Source: Agromyces mariniharenae
GTDB taxonomy: Bacteria > Actinomycetota > Actinomycetes > Actinomycetales > Microbacteriaceae
DNA length: 64,000 nt
NCBI RefSeq assembly: GCF_008122505.1
Contig: NZ_VSSB01000002.1
Span: 1,054,001-1,118,000, forward strand
Reading direction: 5' to 3'
In this document: positions 1-7,307 of the stretch, in pieces
How positions within the stretch are numbered: position 1 is the first letter of the stretch
Layout of the letters: every line of letters starts with the position of its first letter
Notes under the pieces: generated by a model
The model's input: the letters and a program-made list of their open reading frames with translations, nothing else
Database searches by the model: none
What the model was told of the DNA's origin: nothing
Position numbers and translations under genes: made by a program

Positions 1-31
1 CAACGAGCCGGCCTTTTCCTGCGGTGATCAT
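1..31 (-). CDS. start of a probable osmoprotectant ABC transporter substrate-binding protein (partial)
   Basis: Only the first ten codons lie inside the window, beginning at the ATG at 31 and reading M-I-T-A-G-K-G-R-L-V. The ATG overlaps the TGA of the preceding permease gene (ATGA), so it is translated as the fourth gene of the same operon. After an ATPase and two permeases, OpuC/ProU-type operons normally carry the secreted glycine betaine/choline-binding protein. The identity is inferred from that context alone; too little sequence is present to show a signal peptide or ligand-binding domain. Confidence 0.55.
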   Translation of the reverse strand, partial: MITAGKGRLV

Positions 32-771
32 GTTCGATTCCCTTCATTGATGGGTTGCCCCAGTGCCGCTCGGGACCGGGCCGGTCGCGAACGGAGCTCG
101 GTGGACCTCGCGGCCCGCACCCCGGCGGGCACCACGAGTCGCTGGGTGATCGCGAAGCAGCCGTCGACGACGAGCGCGAGGATGATCACCAGGATGGAGC
201 CGCCGAGCATCTCGGCGTAGTCGCGGGTCTTCAGCCCCTCGAAGATGAAGCGGCCGAGGCCCTCGTCGGCGATGTAGGCCGCCAGGGTCGCCGTCGCGAT
301 GATCTGCAGCGTGGCCGAGCGGATGCCGCCGACGACGATCGGCATGCCGAGGGGCAGCTCGACCTTGCCCACGATCTGGTCCTCGCGCATGCCCATCGCG
401 CGCGCCGCGTCGATCGTGCGCCGGTCGACGGACTCGAACCCGGCGTAGGCGCCCGCGAGGAGCGGCGGGATCGCGAGGATGACGAGCGCGATGATCGGCG
501 CGGCGAGGCCGATGCCCAGCCAGAGCCCGAACAGTGTCAGCGCGCCGAGCGTGGGCAGCGCCCGCAGGCCGCCCGAGACGCCCACGGCCAGGTTCTTGCC
601 CCGGCCGGTGTGGCCGATCACCCCGCCGAGCGGGAGCGCGATCACGGCGGCGATGACGAGCACGACCGCGGAGATCGCGAGGTGCTGGGCGATGCGGATG
701 GGGATGCTGCCCGGCCCCGTCCAGTTCGCGGGATCGAGGATCCAGGCGATGCCCTCGAGGAACAGGTTCAT
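28..771 (-). CDS. ABC transporter permease, OpuC/ProU osmoprotectant type (second permease)
   Basis: This 247-residue inner-membrane permease has about five or six hydrophobic segments. The BPD_transp_1 coupling loop is visible as DAARAMGMREDQ followed by ELPLGMPIVVGGIR, the site that docks on the ATPase. Family members import glycine betaine, carnitine, choline or similar compatible solutes. The ATG at 771 overlaps the stop of the first permease and the TGA at 28 overlaps the next start, so the four genes are translationally coupled. It is a paralogue of the first permease with a longer hydrophobic N-terminus; paired small permeases are typical of the OpuC class. The exact substrate cannot be read from the sequence. 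Confidence 0.88.
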   Translation of the reverse strand: MNLFLEGIAWILDPANWTGPGSIPIRIAQHLAISAVVLVIAAVIALPLGGVIGHTGRGKNLAVGVSGGLRALPTLGALTLFGLWLGIGLAAPIIALVILAIPPLLAGAYAGFESVDRRTIDAARAMGMREDQIVGKVELPLGMPIVVGGIRSATLQIIATATLAAYIADEGLGRFIFEGLKTRDYAEMLGGSILVIILALVVDGCFAITQRLVVPAGVRAARSTELRSRPARSRAALGQPINEGNRT

Positions 772-1457
772 GCGTCGACCCGTCTCGCCACGGACACCGA
801 CGCCGATGAGCGACGCACCGCCTCGCCCGCCCTGGTCCACGGCATGAGCATTCGGCCGAGGAGCACGGCGGCGCCGTCGAGCGCGAGCGCGAGCACGATG
901 GTCATCACGATGCCGGTGGCGATCTCGACCTCGATGCCGCGCTGGAAGCCGTCGGTGAAGAGGCTGCCGAGGCTCGGCACGCCGATGACCGCGCCGACGG
1001 TGACGAGGCTCACCGTGCTCACGATCACGACGCGCAGGCCCGACAGGAGCACGGGGCCGGCCAGCGGCAGCTCGACGCCCCAGAACCGGCCGCGTTCGGA
1101 GTAGCCGACGGCGGTGGCCGACTGGCGCACGTCGGGCGCGACCGCGTCGAACGCGTCGGCGGCGGTGCGCACGATCACGGCGATGCCGTAGAGCGTGAGG
1201 GCGATCACGAGGTTCAGCGGCGACCGAAGGCTGAGGCCAGTGATCGGCGGCAGCGCGACGAACAGCGCGAGCGACGGGATGGCGTAGAGCAGGCCGCAGA
1301 GTGAGAGCAGCACGCCCCGCGACCACTGGTAGCGGTGCGCGAGCCACCCGATCGGGACGGAGATCACGAAGCTCAGTATGATCGCGGGCACCGACAATGC
1401 CAGGTGGACGAGCGTGAGCTCGCCGACGAGGTCGAGGTTCGACCAGAGCCAGTTCAC
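768..1457 (-). CDS. ABC transporter permease, OpuC/ProU osmoprotectant type (first permease)
   Basis: This 229-residue membrane permease uses a GTG start that overlaps the ATPase stop (GTGA), which fixes the start. Hydrophobic segments run from about residue 14 to 210. The ATPase-docking loop reads QSATAVGYSERGRFWGVELPLAGP, with the conserved ELPLAGP. With the neighbouring permease it should form a heterodimeric channel served by the ATPase encoded upstream. The C-terminal 25 residues are a basic, serine-rich cytoplasmic tail. The family moves quaternary-amine osmoprotectants inward at high osmolarity; the ligand here is not determined. Confidence 0.88.
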   Translation of the reverse strand: MNWLWSNLDLVGELTLVHLALSVPAIILSFVISVPIGWLAHRYQWSRGVLLSLCGLLYAIPSLALFVALPPITGLSLRSPLNLVIALTLYGIAVIVRTAADAFDAVAPDVRQSATAVGYSERGRFWGVELPLAGPVLLSGLRVVIVSTVSLVTVGAVIGVPSLGSLFTDGFQRGIEVEIATGIVMTIVLALALDGAAVLLGRMLMPWTRAGEAVRRSSASVSVARRVDA

Positions 1458-2266
1458 GGGGTCAGGACCCCGGCCGGCCGGCCGTCGGCGTCCACGACCA
1501 CGCTGCGGCCATCCACGTCCGTCACGTGCAGCGCCCGCTTGCCGCGGTCCGCGCCCACGAAGTCCGCGACGAACGCGTCGGCGGGGTGCGCGAGGATCTC
1601 GGCGGGCGAGGCGGCCTGCGAGATCCGACCGCCCTGCTGCATGATGATTACCTGGTCGCCGAGGAGGAACGCCTCGTCGATGTCGTGGGTCACGAACACG
1701 ACGGTCTTGCCGAGCTCGCCCTGCAGCCGCAGGAGCTCCTGCTGGAGCTCGGCGCGCACGATGGGGTCGACGGCACCGAACGGCTCGTCCATGAGGAGGA
1801 TGTTGGGATCGACCGCCAGCCCGCGGGCCACGCCGACGCGCTGCTGCTGGCCGCCCGAGAGCTGACTCGGGTAGCGGTCGGCGAGCGAACGGTCGAGCCC
1901 GACCGTGTCGAGCAGCTCGAGGGCCCGCTCGTACGCCTCCTTCTTGCGGGTCCCCCGCAGCAGCGGAACGGTGGCGACGTTGTCGATCACCTTCCGGTGC
2001 GGCAGGAGGCCCGAGTTCTGCATGACGTAGCCGATGCCGCGCCGCAGCTGCACCGGGTCGACCGTCGCGACGTCCCGGCCGTCGATGAGCACCTGGCCCG
2101 AGGTTGGGTCGACCATGCGGTTGATCATGCGCAGCAGGGTCGTCTTGCCCGACCCCGATGAGCCGACGAGCACCGTCGTCTTGTGCGGCGGGACGACGAT
2201 GTCGACGTCCTCCACCGCGAGGGTGCCATCGGGGTACTGCTTCGTGACACGGCGGAACTCGATCAT
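1454..2266 (-). CDS. ABC transporter ATP-binding protein, osmoprotectant type
   Basis: This 270-residue ATPase is the first gene of the operon. Walker A is GSSGSGKTT (near residue 35), the signature is LSGGQQQR, Walker B is ILLMDEP, and a switch histidine follows in VFVTHD. I chose the ATG at 2266 (MIEFRRVTKQY), where family members begin, with purine-rich GGGAGTGAGG upstream; an in-frame ATG at 2326 would add 20 residues. The C-terminus keeps only a short remnant (VTDVDGRSVVVDADG) where OpuCA proteins carry paired CBS domains. If so, the ionic-strength sensor of OpuA/OpuC ATPases is missing. A TAGAGT -10 element at 2332-2337 is the likely operon promoter. Confidence 0.9.
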   Translation of the reverse strand: MIEFRRVTKQYPDGTLAVEDVDIVVPPHKTTVLVGSSGSGKTTLLRMINRMVDPTSGQVLIDGRDVATVDPVQLRRGIGYVMQNSGLLPHRKVIDNVATVPLLRGTRKKEAYERALELLDTVGLDRSLADRYPSQLSGGQQQRVGVARGLAVDPNILLMDEPFGAVDPIVRAELQQELLRLQGELGKTVVFVTHDIDEAFLLGDQVIIMQQGGRISQAASPAEILAHPADAFVADFVGADRGKRALHVTDVDGRSVVVDADGRPAGVLTP

Positions 2267-2331
2267 GGCTGCCTCACTCCCGCGCGGGGCGGACGCCCCC
2301 GAGCCGGGGTTCAAGCCAAACATCATTCATG

Positions 2332-2337
2332 ACTCTA
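2332..2337 (-). promoter_or_regulatory. -10 element (TAGAGT) of the osmoprotectant ABC operon
   Basis: On the minus strand TAGAGT lies 65 bases before the chosen ATPase start and only five bases before an in-frame ATG at 2326. The leader contains the hairpin-forming palindrome GGGGCG-TC-CGCCCC at about 2286-2299. No convincing -35 is visible. Confidence 0.45.
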
Positions 2338-2475
2338 GGCAACGCGGGTGACACGGCGGATCTTCCCGCTGAGATCGGCGTCGTTCCGAGACCTCGCATG
2401 TCGGACGGCACGACGAACCGACCCTCCGACGGCGCGACGGATCACGCCCGTCCGAGCGGGACGTGCGATGCGGCG

Positions 2476-3138
2476 TCAGGCGGCCGAGCCGGCCATGCGT
2501 ACCGCGCCGAGGTGCTCGGCGAGGTAGTCGTGCACGACGCGCTTCGCCTCGGCGAGGTAGCGCCGATCGCCACCGGGCTCGCGCTCGTAGGCCCGGTTGA
2601 TGAGCGCGTCGCCGAGCTCGAGGGCGACGCCGAGGCGGAACCGGAGCTCGGGATCGGACGACTGGTGGTCGAACTCCGCCTCGATGAGCTTCGCCATGCG
2701 GTGCGCGAACTCGGGCTCGGTGCCGTCGTCGGCGAGCTCCCGCTGTGCGGCGTGCACCACGCTGAAACCCGGCTCGTCGCCGTAGAGGGCGATCGAGGCG
2801 TCGAGGGCGACGTCGACGACGTTCCACCAGGTGCGCAGCTCGGTGTTCGCCATGTCCACGGCCACCCGCTCGCGGAACCGTCGCACCGAGCGCTCGCGGA
2901 GCGCGTGCAGCACGGCGACGCGGTCGGGGAAGTAGCGGTAGACCGTCCCGATCGACGCGCCGGCGCGCTCGGCGACCATCTGCGTCGTGAGTCGCTCGAA
3001 GCCGATCTCGTCGACGATCTCGGCCGCGGCGTCGAGCAGCGCATCCAGCCGCTGCGTGCTGCGTCGCTGCGTCGGCTCGGTGCGAACCACGCGCTTCCGG
3101 CTCGGATCGGCCCCGAGGAGCAGGTCGATGTTCGGCAC
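2476..3138 (-). CDS. TetR/AcrR family transcriptional regulator
   Basis: This is a 220-residue one-domain repressor. The N-terminal helix-turn-helix is clear: LLDAAAEIVDEIGFERLT, then AERAGASIGTVYRYFPDR with the family's recognition-helix TVYRYF. The C-terminal ligand and dimer domain is divergent and gives no clue to the inducer. The GTG start at 3138 has GGGAGG four bases upstream, and TAGAGT at 3163-3168 gives a short leader. It sits on the same strand 209 bases ahead of the transporter operon and divergent from the App1 gene, so either could be its target. No palindromic operator stood out in the intergenic stretches. Confidence 0.88.
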   Translation of the reverse strand: MPNIDLLLGADPSRKRVVRTEPTQRRSTQRLDALLDAAAEIVDEIGFERLTTQMVAERAGASIGTVYRYFPDRVAVLHALRERSVRRFRERVAVDMANTELRTWWNVVDVALDASIALYGDEPGFSVVHAAQRELADDGTEPEFAHRMAKLIEAEFDHQSSDPELRFRLGVALELGDALINRAYEREPGGDRRYLAEAKRVVHDYLAEHLGAVRMAGSAA

Positions 3139-3249
3139 GGATCCTCCCTCTTGTGCGGCTCCACTCTACCTGTCGCACCGCCCGATCCCCGACACGACGG
3201 GCGGGCGCCCGTTTTCCGACCCGCCGGGGGCGCATGACAGACTGAATGG

Positions 3250-4308
3250 ATGCCGGCGAGCCCCCCGACCCCGGCCGGATCCAAGGAGCGCCAGGTCCGG
3301 CATCGCGCCGCGCGCGTCGAGGACTGGATCCACGACGTTCGCGAGCGGTGGGCGCGCCGTCGCGGCCATGTGCCGACGGTGGTCCCCTACACGGGCTACG
3401 GGTCCACCGAGTGGGTCCGCGTGTTCTGCCGCGTGCTGCTCTCGAAGCCCATCGCGGCCGATGAGCCCTCGAAGCGCCGCCGCCGGCGGCGCGAGCAGGG
3501 CATCCGCGGCTGGCGCAGCTTCACGAGCGTGCCCGTGGGCGACGTGCCCGTGGTCATCGAGATCGGCGGCGAACGGATCGAGGTGCTCGCCGACCGCGGC
3601 GGCGTCGTCGACACTCGCGTGCCCGTCGCGCTCTCACCCGGGTGGCACCAGGCGACGCTCCGCACCGAGGGCGCGGAGGCGGTCGAGGCGCCGATCTGGA
3701 TCGTCGGCACCGACGTGGACTTCGGCCTCATCTCCGACGTCGACGACACGGTCATGGTCACGGCGCTCCCCCGCCCGCTCGTCGCGGCGTGGAACACGTT
3801 CGTCCTCGACGAGCACGCCCGCATCCCGACGCCGGGCATGGCCGTGCTGTACGAGCGCCTCGTGCGCGCGCACCCCGGCTCGCCCGTCATCTACCTCTCG
3901 ACCGGGGCGTGGAACGTCGCGCCCACGCTCACCCGCTTCCTCTCGCGCAACCTCTACCCCGCCGGGCCGCTCCTCCTCACCGACTGGGGTCCCACGCACG
4001 ACCGGCTGTTCCGCAGCGGGCGCGCCCACAAGGAGGAGAACCTACGGCGGCTCGCCGAGGAGTTCCCGCACGTCAGGTGGCTGCTCATCGGCGACGACGG
4101 GCAGCACGACGAGGAGCTCTACGCGCGCTTCGCTGCCGAGCACCCCGAGCGCGTCGCCGCGGTCGCGATCCGTCGCCTCTCGACGGGTGAGGCCGTGCTC
4201 GCCGGTGGCCGCACGAAGGCCGAGCAGCACGGCGCCGACGTGCCGTGGGTGTCGGCGAGCGACGGCGCGACGTTGGCCGACCAGCTGGCCGACATCGGCC
4301 TGCTCTGA
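3250..4308 (+). CDS. App1-family (DUF2183) phosphatidate phosphatase-like protein
   Basis: This 352-residue protein carries the App1/DUF2183 catalytic domain in its C-terminal half. The HAD-type motif ISDVDDTV has nucleophile and acid/base Asp163 and Asp165. It continues with YLSTGAWN and ends with LLIGDDGQHDEELY (acidic motif around 281-287). Residues 1-145 form a basic linker and a beta-rich domain typical of bacterial members. Yeast App1 dephosphorylates phosphatidate; the bacterial substrate is not established, so a lipid-phosphatase role is inference. The ATG at 3250 follows CAGACT by exactly six bases, which suggests a leaderless message. It converges on pyrD with a 30-base gap and no obvious terminator. 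Confidence 0.85.
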   Translation: MPASPPTPAGSKERQVRHRAARVEDWIHDVRERWARRRGHVPTVVPYTGYGSTEWVRVFCRVLLSKPIAADEPSKRRRRRREQGIRGWRSFTSVPVGDVPVVIEIGGERIEVLADRGGVVDTRVPVALSPGWHQATLRTEGAEAVEAPIWIVGTDVDFGLISDVDDTVMVTALPRPLVAAWNTFVLDEHARIPTPGMAVLYERLVRAHPGSPVIYLSTGAWNVAPTLTRFLSRNLYPAGPLLLTDWGPTHDRLFRSGRAHKEENLRRLAEEFPHVRWLLIGDDGQHDEELYARFAAEHPERVAAVAIRRLSTGEAVLAGGRTKAEQHGADVPWVSASDGATLADQLADIGLL

Positions 4309-4338
4309 CCGTCCGGCGCCGCCCGCCTCGTCGTCAGC

Positions 4339-5406
4339 TCACGCCGGCGCAGCGACGGTGGCGGCACCCTCGGCCCGCGAACGGCGGATCCGGGCGAGCC
4401 CGCGATTGACCTGCCGCGCCCACAGCGGCCCGCGGTAGATGAACGCCGAGTAGCCCTGCACGAGCGTCGCGCCGGCGTCCAGCCGGTCCTGCACGTCAGC
4501 GGCCGTCTCGACGCCGCCGACCGACACGACGCAGAGCCCGGCGGGCACGTTCGCGCGCACGAGCCGCAGCACCTCGAGCGACCGGGCGGCGAGCGGCGCC
4601 CCCGACAGGCCACCGGCGCCGATGGCCTCGACGACGGATGCCGCGGCGCGCAGTCCCTCGCGCGAGATCGTGGTGTTCGTGGCGATGATCCCGTCGAGGC
4701 CGAGCCGGGTCACGAGCTCGCAGATGCGCACCACCTCGGCGTCATCGAGGTCGGGCGCGATCTTGACGAGCAGCGGGGTGTCGCCCGCCGTTGCCCGCAC
4801 GGCCTCGAGCAGCGGCGCGAGCGCGTCGAGCTCCTGCAACCCGCGCAGACCCGGCGTGTTCGGCGAGCTCACGTTCACGACGAGGTAGTCGGCGTATGGG
4901 GCGAGCACGCGCGCGCTGCGCTCGTAGTCTCCGACCGCGTCCTCGACGGGCGTCACCCGGCTCTTGCCGATGTTGACGCCGAGCACCGGTCGGTGCGTAC
5001 GGCGTGCGAGCCGTGAGACACGGCCCACCGCGGCATCCGCCCCACCGTTGTTGAAGCCCATGCGGTTCACGAGCGCGCGGTCCTCGATGAGCCGGAACAG
5101 TCGCGGGCGGTCGTTGCCGGGCTGCGCGACCGCGGTGATCGTGCCGATCTCGACGTGGCCGAAGCCGAGCTGGCCGAGGCCGCGCACGGCGAGCCCGTCC
5201 TTGTCGAAGCCCGCCGCGACGCCGAACGGCGACGGGAACGTGCGCCCCAGCGCCTGCACCTCGAGCGAGCGGTCGGGCCGCGTGAACTGCTCGACGAGCC
5301 GGCCGAAGCCGAGGGTGGGCAGTGCCCGGATGACGCGGAACGCGAGGTGGTGGGCGTCCTCGGGGTCCATGCGGGAGAAGACGAGGGAGAAGAGGAGTCG
5401 GTACAT
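4339..5406 (-). CDS. pyrD: quinone-dependent dihydroorotate dehydrogenase (class 2)
   Basis: It oxidises dihydroorotate to orotate in pyrimidine synthesis, passing electrons from FMN to menaquinone at the membrane. At 355 residues it has class-2 length. The N-terminal amphipathic helices (MYRLLFSLVFSRMDPEDAHHL) form the quinone tunnel and membrane anchor. FGVAAGFDKDG, NRMGFNNGG, NVSSPNTPGLR (class-2 catalytic serine near 180) and the C-terminal FIYRGP are all present. It lies away from any other pyr gene, downstream of nrdR and convergent with the App1 gene. TAGCCT ten bases before the ATG implies a nearly leaderless transcript of its own. Confidence 0.97.
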   Translation of the reverse strand: MYRLLFSLVFSRMDPEDAHHLAFRVIRALPTLGFGRLVEQFTRPDRSLEVQALGRTFPSPFGVAAGFDKDGLAVRGLGQLGFGHVEIGTITAVAQPGNDRPRLFRLIEDRALVNRMGFNNGGADAAVGRVSRLARRTHRPVLGVNIGKSRVTPVEDAVGDYERSARVLAPYADYLVVNVSSPNTPGLRGLQELDALAPLLEAVRATAGDTPLLVKIAPDLDDAEVVRICELVTRLGLDGIIATNTTISREGLRAAASVVEAIGAGGLSGAPLAARSLEVLRLVRANVPAGLCVVSVGGVETAADVQDRLDAGATLVQGYSAFIYRGPLWARQVNRGLARIRRSRAEGAATVAAPA

Positions 5407-5449
5407 GCCGGGACTCAGGCTATCGGAGAGCCGACGCGGCCGACGTCCG

Positions 5450-5923
5450 TCACTCGACGGGACGGGCGGGCAGGCGGCCGTGCTCCTCGCGCAGCAGGCC
5501 GATGGCCGCCTCGAAGTCGTCGAGCGACTCGAACGCCTGGTACACGCTCGCGAAGCGCAGGTAGGCGACCTCGTCGAGCTCGCGCAGCGGCGGCAGGATC
5601 GCGAGGCCGATGTCGTTCGCCTCGATCTGCGACGCGCCCGTCGACCGGATGGTCTCCTCGACCTTCTGCGCGAGCACCGCGAGGTCGGAGTCGGTGACGG
5701 GACGCCCCTGGCAGGCCTTCTTCACGCCGAGCACGACCTTCTCGCGGCTGAACGGCTCGATGACGCCGCTGCGCTTGATCACGGAGAGGCTCGCGGTCTC
5801 GGTGGTGGAGAAGCGGCGGCCGCACTCGGGGCACTGCCGACGGCGCCGGATGGAGAGTCCGTCGTCGCTCGTGCGCGAGTCGATGACGCGGGAATCCGGG
5901 TGACGGCAGAACGGACAGTACAT
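5450..5923 (-). CDS. nrdR: transcriptional repressor NrdR
   Basis: NrdR represses ribonucleotide reductase genes by binding NrdR boxes when loaded with ATP/dATP. The 157-residue protein has the complete zinc ribbon (Cys3, Cys6, Cys31, Cys34) followed by an ATP-cone domain from about residue 46 to 136 ([16 protein letters not shown] onwards). No nrd gene is in the window, so it acts in trans. It lies 24 bases after hisD, with TAGGCT nine bases before its ATG, so it probably has its own near-leaderless promoter despite the tight packing. Confidence 0.97.
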   Translation of the reverse strand: MYCPFCRHPDSRVIDSRTSDDGLSIRRRRQCPECGRRFSTTETASLSVIKRSGVIEPFSREKVVLGVKKACQGRPVTDSDLAVLAQKVEETIRSTGASQIEANDIGLAILPPLRELDEVAYLRFASVYQAFESLDDFEAAIGLLREEHGRLPARPVE

Positions 5924-5947
5924 GGTGCTCCCAGCCTAGCGGCGCCG

Positions 5948-7267
5948 TCATGGGCGTTCGCCGAACCGGGCGGTCACGGCCTCGCCGTGCGCCGGGAGGC
6001 CCTCCTCGTCGGACAGGGTGGCGATCACCGGGGCCACCTCGCGCAGGGCGGCCTCGTCGTACCGCACGACCTGCTGCGGGCGCAGGAAGGTGGCGGCCGA
6101 CAGTCCCGACGCGTAGCGTGCCATGCCGCCCGTGGGCAGCACGTGGTTCGAGCCGGCCGCGTAATCGCCGAGGCTCACTGGCGAGTACGGCCCGACGAAG
6201 ATCGCGCCGGCGTTCTCGATGCGCGCGAGCGTGGCGTCGGCGTCGCGGACCTGGATCTCGAGGTGCTCGGCGCCGAACGCGTTCGCGAACGCCGCGGCCT
6301 GCTCGAGGTCGTCGACGAGGACGACGGCCGACTGCCGGCCCGTGAGCGCGGTGCGCACGCGCTCGGCGTGCCGGGTCGCGTCGGCCCGCGCCGCGACGCG
6401 CTCCTGCACCCGGTCGGCGAACGCGGCGTCGTCGGTCACGAGCACGGCCGCGGCGAGCTCGTCGTGCTCGGCCTGGCTCACGAGGTCGGATGCCACGAAG
6501 TCGGCATCCGCCGAGTCGTCGGCGATGACGAGGATGTCGGTGGGCCCCGCCTCGGCGTCGATGCCGGTGACGCCCGCGACGGCGCGCTTGGCTGCGGCGA
6601 CGAACACGTTGCCCGGGCCGGTCACGCGCTGCACGGGCTCGAGCCCGAGGTCGGGCACGCCGTAGGCGAAGGCGCCGATCGCGCCGGCGCCGCCCATGGC
6701 GTACACCTCGTCGATGCCGAGCAGGGCGGCCACGCCCGCGATCGTCGGGTGGATGCGACCGCCGAACGCGGCCTGCGGCGGCGACGCGAGCGCGATCGAG
6801 CGCACGCCGGCGATCTGGGCGGGCACGACGTTCATGATGACGCTCGACGGGTAGACGAGCTTGCCGCCCGGAACGTAGAGCCCGACGCGCTCGACGGGCT
6901 GCCAGCGCTGCTCGACCACGGCGCCGTCGCCGAGCCGGGTCACGACGGGCACGGGCACCTGTGCGGCGCTCGCGGCGCGGACGCGCTCGATCGTCGACTC
7001 GACCGCACGCCGCACCTCGGGGCTGAGCGCTTCGCGCGCGGCCGCGAGCTCGTCGGCCGGGACGCGCACCGACGGCGGGCGCCCGCCGTCGAACCGGTCG
7101 GCCTGGTCGAGGAGCGCGGCGGACCCGTCGCGACGCACGTCGTCGATGAGTCCCCGGGCGATGTCGTACGCGGCCGAGACGTCCATCGCGGCGCGGGGCA
7201 CGAGCGCGAGGAGCTCGGAGACGGACGGGCGGGTTCCGCGGAGGTCGATCGTGCGCAGCATGATCAT
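5948..7267 (-). CDS. hisD: histidinol dehydrogenase
   Basis: HisD performs the last two steps of histidine synthesis, oxidising L-histidinol to histidine with two NAD+. The 439-residue length is standard. Visible signatures include GLYVPGGKLVYPSSV, VTGPGNVFVAAAKRAV, AEAGPTDILVIAD, SQAEHDELAAAVL (zinc-site Gln/His) and NHVLPTGGMARYASGLS. Translation may start at the ATG at 7267 or two codons later at 7261 (MLRTIDLRG, the more common N-terminus). It lies 40 bases downstream of dnaE with no other his gene nearby, so its message probably continues from dnaE. Confidence 0.97.
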   Translation of the reverse strand: MIMLRTIDLRGTRPSVSELLALVPRAAMDVSAAYDIARGLIDDVRRDGSAALLDQADRFDGGRPPSVRVPADELAAAREALSPEVRRAVESTIERVRAASAAQVPVPVVTRLGDGAVVEQRWQPVERVGLYVPGGKLVYPSSVIMNVVPAQIAGVRSIALASPPQAAFGGRIHPTIAGVAALLGIDEVYAMGGAGAIGAFAYGVPDLGLEPVQRVTGPGNVFVAAAKRAVAGVTGIDAEAGPTDILVIADDSADADFVASDLVSQAEHDELAAAVLVTDDAAFADRVQERVAARADATRHAERVRTALTGRQSAVVLVDDLEQAAAFANAFGAEHLEIQVRDADATLARIENAGAIFVGPYSPVSLGDYAAGSNHVLPTGGMARYASGLSAATFLRPQQVVRYDEAALREVAPVIATLSDEEGLPAHGEAVTARFGERP

Positions 7268-7307
7268 CCAGCGTACCGACGTGTGCGATGTCGGCCCGCA
7301 GCCGACG

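Noticed and set aside
2326..2326. Upstream ATG adding 20 residues to the ABC ATPase
   Set aside because: The extension is Gly/Ala/Ser-rich and unlike the family; homologues start at MIEF-type residues, where a ribosome site is present.
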